DNA of 8,820 nucleotides from a bacterium (GTDB taxonomy: Bacteria; Bipolaricaulota; Bipolaricaulia; UBA7950; UBA9294). Made by a program: the position numbers and the translations under genes. This document shows, one piece after another, positions 4,714-8,820 of this stretch (the first letter of the stretch is position 1; each line of letters begins with the position of its first letter). The DNA is taken from NCBI GenBank assembly GCA_030671645.1, contig DAOVHV010000030.1, positions 1 to 8,820 of the forward strand. Direction: 5' to 3'. The notes beneath the pieces were generated by a model. That model did not search any database, had not been told where the DNA came from, and worked only from the letters and a program-made list of their open reading frames with translations.

Positions 4714-6120
4714 TCAAGCTAGTGGCAACCGGATGACGAAACGGGCTCCACCGCTCTTGAGATTCTCAGCTTCGATGGTGCCGTCATGGGCTTCCACCCA
4801 TTGTTTGACGATGGCCAATCCCAAACCACTGCCGGCGGATCGTCCGCGAGCTGGATCGGCCCGGTAGAACCGTTCGAACAGATGCGGAAGATCTTCCGGT
4901 TTGATGCCGGGGCCGGTGTCGGCCACACTCATTTCAATCTCCCCATCGATGCGGCGCACGCGGATGTAGACATCGCCATCTTCCGGGGTGAATCGAATGG
5001 CATTGCTGAGAAGGTTGGCGATCACTTGGCGGAAGCGTTTTCGATCCAGCAGAACCTTTGGAAGCAAAGCTGGTGTATCAAGATGTAGATTCGGTGAATC
5101 TTCGCGCGACAAGAAGGCAGTCTCGGAAACTTGATGAATCAACTCGACAATATCGACGGGCTCTTTCTCTAGTCTTAATTCTCCTGCTTCTGCCAACGCC
5201 AGATCGCGCAAATCGTCGATGAGCTGACCCAAATGTAGGGTTTCGTCGTAGATCGGGGCGATGGTTCCTTCTGACGCATCATAGATCCCGTCCAGGATGG
5301 CTTCCAAGGTTCCCTGGATGATCGTCACCGGCGTCCTCAGTTCGTGAGCGATATCAGCCGTCATCGTCTGTCGAACCGTTTCCGATCTCTTCAGACTTTC
5401 CAACATATGGTTGAACGAGTCGCCCAACCGGCCTAGTTCATCATGGGTTCTGACCGTCACTTGATCAGGCATATCGCCTTCCGCTACACGCTCGGTGGCG
5501 CGCGAAAGCGTCCGTAACGGCCGCAAGATCTGAACGATTAGGATCGTCGTAAGGAACAAAGCCAACGCAATGGCGATTCCACCGCCGATCAGAGCGGATT
5601 CAGTGACCGTCGAGAGAAAAACGGATTCAGCCGTTCCAGGATTTCCAATATCTCCGACGAATAAGGTTCCCTCCTGTTGGCTGCTCACCATGATTGGGAT
5701 GCTTTCCTCAGAGGGTGTATCAGACATCGACAGCCAGATCTGGTTGTTTTCGTCGCGTTCTTGCCGATTCAGCCATGTGAAAGCATTCGACGAGATCAGA
5801 TGCCCGTCTATGTCGAACAATGTGATTTCGACGGCAAAGATCGGCACATTGCCTACGAGGCTCTCTTCTCCAAGGCGAACAATGTAGGGACGCATAAGCA
5901 CCCTCTCTCCAACTCCAACCCATGTGTGTTCCTCTCCTCGGTAGTTTGCGAGTAGTGCCGCGACCTCTTTGCCGAACGCTGCTCGCGACGTTCGCCGATA
6001 CTCTTCAAACTGTCGAGTAATCGACCAAGTTGTAAGCACGTAGATCAAAGCCACGGCCAGAAGGATGACAAGAATGAACGAAACGCTGAGCTTGGCGGCT
6101 AACGGGATGCGCCGCCTCAT
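4714..6120 (-). CDS. Membrane sensor histidine kinase (HAMP-HisKA-HATPase)
   Basis: A 468-residue orthodox sensor kinase that would autophosphorylate on histidine and pass the phosphate to the response regulator encoded just upstream. Order: cytoplasmic start MRRRIPLAAK, membrane helix 1 (about 11-31), an extracellular sensor region (about 32-175) of no recognised type, membrane helix 2 (about 177-199), HAMP linker (about 198-250) ending in ELGRLGDSFNHML, and HisKA with the H-box MTADIAHELRTP (phospho-acceptor His259). The ATPase domain follows: N-box VIANLLSNAIRFTPEDG (Asn373), G1 VADTGPGI (Asp401), F-box LFERFYRAD and G2 GSGLGLAIVKQW. All catalytic boxes are intact. The ATG directly abuts the TAA of the regulator (TAAATG, no gap), which points to translational coupling. 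The overall build resembles BaeS/PhoR-type kinases; the signal sensed cannot be told from sequence. Confidence 0.95.
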   Translation of the reverse strand: MRRRIPLAAKLSVSFILVILLAVALIYVLTTWSITRQFEEYRRTSRAAFGKEVAALLANYRGEEHTWVGVGERVLMRPYIVRLGEESLVGNVPIFAVEITLFDIDGHLISSNAFTWLNRQERDENNQIWLSMSDTPSEESIPIMVSSQQEGTLFVGDIGNPGTAESVFLSTVTESALIGGGIAIALALFLTTILIVQILRPLRTLSRATERVAEGDMPDQVTVRTHDELGRLGDSFNHMLESLKRSETVRQTMTADIAHELRTPVTIIQGTLEAILDGIYDASEGTIAPIYDETLHLGQLIDDLRDLALAEAGELRLEKEPVDIVELIHQVSETAFLSREDSPNLHLDTPALLPKVLLDRKRFRQVIANLLSNAIRFTPEDGDVYIRVRRIDGEIEMSVADTGPGIKPEDLPHLFERFYRADPARGRSAGSGLGLAIVKQWVEAHDGTIEAENLKSGGARFVIRLPLA

Positions 6121-6804
6121 TTAGGTATCCCGTGCAAAACGGTATCCGACACCGTGGACGGTCAGGATGTATTTGGGTGCTTTGGGATCTTGCTCGATCT
6201 TGCGTCGTAGGTTCTTGACGTGGGTATCGATGGTTCGAGCGAAAGAATCGTAGGTATACCCCTGTACTTCACGGAGGAGTTGAAGCCGGGTGAACACCTG
6301 GCCCGGATGACGAGCAAGATAGGTAAGCATGTCGAATTCCGTAGGCGTCAACTCGATTTCCATACCCTCGACCTTGAGTTCTCGCGTCTTGAGGTCGATC
6401 TCAAGCCCGCCAACTACAATGCGCTCGACTTCAGCCCCTTCACCTTCGAAGCGTCGCAGCACGGCACGAATCCGAGCAACCAGTTCTCTCGGACTGAACG
6501 GCTTGACCACGTAGTCGTCGGCGCCCAGTTCGAGCCCCACCACTCGATCCGCTTCAGCAGCTTTGGCCGTCAGCATGATGATGGGAACAGATGATTTGGC
6601 GCGAATGGATCGAGTGACTTCGATCCCACTGATTTTGGGAAGCATGAGGTCGAGAACGATCAGATCGGGGCCCTTCTCTTCGAACGCTCGCAAAGCCTCT
6701 TCGCCATCAAAGGCGGTATAGGTCTTAAATCCCTCACGATCCAGATACGCTTTGACCGTTCGTACGATCATTTCCTCGTCATCGACAATAAGAATTCGCT
6801 TCAT
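6121..6804 (-). CDS. OmpR/PhoB-family response regulator
   Basis: A 227-residue DNA-binding response regulator, the partner of the downstream kinase. The receiver domain (about 1-120) has the acidic pair Asp8/Asp9, phospho-acceptor Asp52 in LIVLDLMLPKISG, Thr79 in IIMLTAKAAEADRV and Lys101 in DDYVVKPFSPRELVARI. A short Glu-rich linker leads to a winged-helix output domain (about 128-225) with ELTPTEFDMLTYLARHPGQVFTR, the recognition-helix region RTIDTHVKNLRRKIE and the closing wing ILTVHGVGYRFAR. All key residues are present. The ATG at 6804 is preceded by GGAAG, with a perfect TATAAT only 9 nt upstream. First gene of the operon regulator-kinase-YkuK; divergent from the BioD-like gene across 243 bp. 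Confidence 0.96.
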   Translation of the reverse strand: MKRILIVDDEEMIVRTVKAYLDREGFKTYTAFDGEEALRAFEEKGPDLIVLDLMLPKISGIEVTRSIRAKSSVPIIMLTAKAAEADRVVGLELGADDYVVKPFSPRELVARIRAVLRRFEGEGAEVERIVVGGLEIDLKTRELKVEGMEIELTPTEFDMLTYLARHPGQVFTRLQLLREVQGYTYDSFARTIDTHVKNLRRKIEQDPKAPKYILTVHGVGYRFARDT

Positions 6805-6813
6805 CGTTCTTCC

Positions 6814-6819
6814 ATTATA
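6814..6819 (-). promoter_or_regulatory. Perfect -10 hexamer next to the response regulator start
   Basis: TATAAT on the minus strand (6819-6814) ends 9 nt before the regulator ATG. No good -35 hexamer lies 16-18 nt upstream (AGCTCT at 17 nt). If used, the transcript would start within a few bases of the ATG and be nearly leaderless. It may equally be a chance match. Confidence 0.35.
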
Positions 6820-6980
6820 CCCATTGTTGTTTCACAAGAGCTTACGTGGTTGCTTCGCAATCGCACCTCTCATGAGTCTCCAATACCAAGCTGCCAATCT
6901 CTATCGTACAGTTTCTGGGACAAAAGTGAAGAAATCGCGAGAACCGCGTGAAGATCCGACGTGGTCTGTTTCCTCGTCAA

Positions 6981-7009
6981 TTGCTTTACCGTTCCCAGCC
7001 AACTACCAT
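6981..7009 (+). promoter_or_regulatory. Weak candidate promoter for the BioD-like gene
   Basis: TTGCTT (6981-6986), 17 nt, then TACCAT (7004-7009). The -10 hexamer is identical to that proposed for the ArsR gene at 8592-8597. The leader would be about 30 nt. The rest of 6820-6980 shows nothing I can assign. Confidence 0.3.
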
Positions 7010-7047
7010 GTGGAAGACGCCATTGATACCAGGAACCCAAAGAAACC

Positions 7048-8118
7048 ATGAAACGAATTCTCATCGTCTCGACGGAGCAACATGCCGGGAAGAGCTTGCT
7101 CTCACTCGCCTTGGGTAAGTCCCTTCAAGAGCGAGGCATGCGAACGGCTTACATGAAACCCATCAGCTTCGAGGTCTCTTATGCAACCGGAGAGCCAGTG
7201 GATCGGGATGCGGATGCCATCCGCTCGCTGCTCTCGTTGGATGACGCTCTTCAGGATATTGCGCCCGTTCCCTTGGAAGGACCGTTATTGCGCGAGACCA
7301 TCGAGTCAGGCGATCGAGGTTTCCGCCAGAGGATTCAGGAATCCTTCGGCCGTCTTTCGAAAGAGCGGGACATCGTCATTATCGAGGGCAGAAGTTACCT
7401 TGGGTTGGGTGCCAGCGCCGGGTTGAGCGATCCTGATCTCGCCGAGTTGCTGGACGCCGATGTCCTGCTTCTCACTCATTACGATGGCGAAGAAGCCATT
7501 GATCGTATCATGTGCGCACTGCGCATGTTCGAGGGACCCAACATGATGGGCGTTATCCTGAAGGACGTTCCCATGGATCGATCGTTCAACATGCTCTCGG
7601 AAGTTCTTGTTTCCTTCCTCGCCAGCCGTGGTGCCGAAGTACTCGGCATTATTCCCTATGATCACAAACTGCAAACCGTGAGTTCCGACGAAATCGTGAA
7701 ACGGCTCGGGGGCCGTTTGTTGACCGATCCCGCCATTGAACGAGAAGTGAAACACTTCGCCATCAGTGCGATGGGGCCGGAAGAGTCGTTACGTCTGTTC
7801 CGCCGTACGCCCGATTTGGCCGTGATTACGGGCGGAGATCGCGAAGAGATCCAGCGCGCCGCATTCGAAGTTCCCAGTCTGCGCTGCCTGATCGTCACGG
7901 GAATCCATCGTCCCGTAAGAGAAATCATCGATTTGGCCAATGAACGCGAAGTCCCCGTTATCCTGGCCGGCCAAAACACGATGGTCACGGCAACAATATG
8001 CGAAAAAATGCTGTACCGCACTTGGATCCGACCCGGACCTGCGTTGGACTACGCGATGGACTACGTCCGCTACAACATCGACATTGATCGAATCTTGGAA
8101 AAATCCGATGACCTCTAG
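7048..8118 (+). CDS. BioD-like P-loop protein with DRTGG domain (phosphotransacetylase N-terminal-region homologue)
   Basis: A 356-residue protein matching the BioD-like plus DRTGG region found at the N-terminus of long phosphotransacetylases, but with no PTA catalytic domain; free-standing versions occur in archaea and several bacterial phyla. Residues 1-200 form a dethiobiotin-synthetase-like P-loop domain: ILIVSTEQHAGKSLLSLALG (4-23) with Lys15 in an atypical P-loop, AYMKPIS (34-40), DIVIIEGRS (108-116) and a DADVLLLTHYDGEEAIDRI stretch (136-154). The DRTGG domain (about 205-320) carries LAVITGGDREEIQ (257-269), where the eponymous motif takes its common TGGDR form, followed by VPVILAGQNTMVTA (302-315). 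It is probably regulatory, nucleotide-binding and cytoplasmic; no reaction is established. The ATG at 7048 has only a distant AGGA (7031) as ribosome site, yet the conserved fold starts right there. Its TAG overlaps that of osmC. Confidence 0.9.
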   Translation: MKRILIVSTEQHAGKSLLSLALGKSLQERGMRTAYMKPISFEVSYATGEPVDRDADAIRSLLSLDDALQDIAPVPLEGPLLRETIESGDRGFRQRIQESFGRLSKERDIVIIEGRSYLGLGASAGLSDPDLAELLDADVLLLTHYDGEEAIDRIMCALRMFEGPNMMGVILKDVPMDRSFNMLSEVLVSFLASRGAEVLGIIPYDHKLQTVSSDEIVKRLGGRLLTDPAIEREVKHFAISAMGPEESLRLFRRTPDLAVITGGDREEIQRAAFEVPSLRCLIVTGIHRPVREIIDLANEREVPVILAGQNTMVTATICEKMLYRTWIRPGPALDYAMDYVRYNIDIDRILEKSDDL

Positions 8119-8531
8119 CCGGCTCCCACCGAATACTCGTAGGTGATTTCGGAAACCCCACCCAGCGTGTTGGCGATGGGGCAATACTTGCCCAGGGACA
8201 GCTCGATCGCCTTGATGAGGTTTTCCTCCGGTACTTCTCCTTCCACTTTGTAGATCAGATGGATCTTGGTAATCACCTTGGGATATTCAGCGGCACGCTC
8301 GTCCTGGATCTCGATCCGGAGAGATTCCGGCTCCGTCTTCATCTTGCGAAGAACCGAAACAACGTCCATTCCCGTGCATCCGCCTAGTGAACTGAGAAGG
8401 ATTTCCACCGGGCGAGGAGCGGAGTCGGCCCCGCCAACGCTTTCGCCCGCATCCATGTGCACGTCATGTCCACTGGCGACCTTGCCCACGAATGCCATTC
8501 CGCCGTTGTATTGTACAATTGTCTGTCCCAT
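8115..8531 (-). CDS. OsmC-family thiol protein
   Basis: A 138-residue OsmC/Ohr-superfamily protein. Members are small dimeric enzymes, many of which reduce organic hydroperoxides through two conserved cysteines. Both are here: Cys52 in LSSLGGCTGMDVVSVLRKM and Cys117 in LSLGKYCPIANTLGG. The N-terminal part (IVQYNGGMAFVG, then the GADSAPRPVEILL segment) is typical of the YhfA-like branch of OsmC proteins rather than classical Ohr, so peroxidase activity is likely but the substrate is uncertain. The ATG at 8531 has AAAGGAG 7 nt upstream, a near-perfect ribosome site. It is divergent from an ArsR-type regulator with only 100 bp between the starts, so ArsR control is the simplest reading. Its TAG stop (8115-8117) overlaps the TAG of the convergent BioD-like gene. 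Confidence 0.93.
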   Translation of the reverse strand: MGQTIVQYNGGMAFVGKVASGHDVHMDAGESVGGADSAPRPVEILLSSLGGCTGMDVVSVLRKMKTEPESLRIEIQDERAAEYPKVITKIHLIYKVEGEVPEENLIKAIELSLGKYCPIANTLGGVSEITYEYSVGAG

Positions 8532-8553
8532 GATTTGTCTCCTTTGATTTATC

Positions 8554-8567
8554 TAAATATTTAAATA
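8554..8567. promoter_or_regulatory. AT-rich palindrome, candidate ArsR operator
   Basis: Two overlapping perfect palindromes, TAAATATTTA (8554-8563) and TATTTAAATA (8558-8567), lie directly before the -35 of the ArsR gene and in the leader of osmC. ArsR/SmtB repressors commonly bind AT-rich imperfect dyads in such places. A wider inverted octamer, CTTTGATT (8542-8549) and AATCAAAG (8603-8610), flanks the whole promoter region. Confidence 0.4.
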
Positions 8568-8568
8568 C

Positions 8569-8597
8569 TTGACAATCCGATCATCCTACTTTACCAT
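8569..8597 (+). promoter_or_regulatory. Candidate promoter of the ArsR-family gene
   Basis: A perfect TTGACA (8569-8574) is followed after exactly 17 nt by TACCAT (8592-8597, 4/6 match). Transcription would start near 8604, leaving a leader of about 28 nt with GGGAG before the ATG at 8632. Confidence 0.6.
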
Positions 8598-8616
8598 TCC
8601 ACAATCAAAGAGTAAA
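8588..8616 (-). promoter_or_regulatory. Candidate promoter of the OsmC-family gene
   Basis: On the minus strand TTTACT (8616-8611) is followed after 17 nt by TAAAGT (8593-8588), with an upstream TGG giving an extended -10. Its -10 overlaps that of the plus-strand promoter by two bases, so the two polymerases would compete. Confidence 0.4.
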
Positions 8617-8631
8617 GCAAGGGAGCAATTC

Positions 8632-8820
8632 ATGGATGAACGAGCACGCAGGCTTGCTTGGACCACAGTGTTTTCCGCCTTGGCAAGCGAGCCGCGCTTA
8701 CAGATCGTGGAATTGCTCGCCCATCGCACCGTTAAGTGTCAGGAGATCCTGTCGCAGCTCAACCTGAGTCAGCCGGCCGTCTCCTATCACTTGACGAAAC
8801 TGGAGCAAGCCGGAGTTCTC
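8632..8820 (+). CDS. ArsR-family transcriptional repressor (3' part outside window)
   Basis: The first 63 residues of a winged helix-turn-helix regulator, cut by the window end; I translated it by hand from the ATG at 8632, which follows GGGAG by 6 nt. The start is typical of ArsR/SmtB repressors: VFSALASEPRLQIVELLAH (residues 13-31), then an EILSQLNLSQPAVSYHLTKL segment (38-57) containing the recognition helix, then EQAGVL. Proteins of this family leave DNA when they bind a metal or when cysteines are oxidised or persulfidated. One cysteine is seen, Cys35 in TVKCQEIL, near where classical ArsR has its CVC motif, but only one Cys lies in this part, so the inducer cannot be named. Being divergent from osmC, it probably represses osmC and itself. 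Confidence 0.9.
   Translation, partial: MDERARRLAWTTVFSALASEPRLQIVELLAHRTVKCQEILSQLNLSQPAVSYHLTKLEQAGVL

Noticed and set aside
6872..7051. Short plus-strand frame (about 59 codons from an ATG at 6872) whose TGA overlaps the ATG of the BioD-like gene as ATGA
   Set aside because: The overlap suggests coupling, but the frame has no ribosome site, no recognisable sequence, and runs through the proposed promoter region.

Overview
This 8.8-kb window looks like a compact bacterial chromosome segment of moderate to slightly high GC. The organism cannot be identified from it. A YkuK-type RNase H-like protein, a free-standing BioD-like/DRTGG protein and a PKD-like surface protein would fit a deep-branching or uncultivated lineage (for example Bipolaricaulota- or Chloroflexota-like), but that is a guess from gene content. 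No stretch without a gene exceeds about 265 bases, and I see no tRNA, rRNA, CRISPR array, transposase or phage gene.

Layout. 1-454 (minus): N-terminal half of a secreted repeat protein, cut by the window edge. 548-826 (minus): small DUF2087 protein. 988-1305 (plus): YciI-like protein, convergent with a TfoX C-terminal-domain protein (1302-1583, minus); their stop codons overlap. 1584-1846: two GC-rich hairpins. 1847-2839 (minus): membrane-anchored protein with two PKD/Ig-like domains joined by a Cys/Pro-rich linker. 3095-3949 (plus): rsmI, the 16S rRNA C1402 2'-O-methyltransferase. 3875-4196: nested tandem repeat that starts inside the 3' end of rsmI. 6804 down to 4203 (minus): a three-gene operon of OmpR-type response regulator, sensor histidine kinase and YkuK-family protein. 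7048-8118 (plus): BioD-like/DRTGG protein, convergent with an OsmC-family protein (8115-8531, minus), again with overlapping stops. 8632-8820 (plus): start of an ArsR-family repressor, divergent from osmC across a 100-bp region with overlapping promoter candidates and an AT-rich palindrome.

How the genes fit together. The regulator and kinase form a complete two-component system whose membrane-spanning sensor has its own extracellular domain; the YkuK gene follows 31 nt downstream and is probably co-transcribed. The ArsR/OsmC pair looks like a self-contained stress-response module in which the regulator controls itself and the OsmC thiol protein. The other genes appear to be independent housekeeping or single-gene units.

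The most unusual feature is the repeat after rsmI. A 136-bp unit containing two 42-bp sub-repeats is duplicated at an exact 136-bp period. The second unit still reads as a diverged copy of the last ~22 codons of rsmI, including the stop, so it probably arose by duplication of the gene's 3' end. I found no strong case for a new multi-gene defence or metabolic system.
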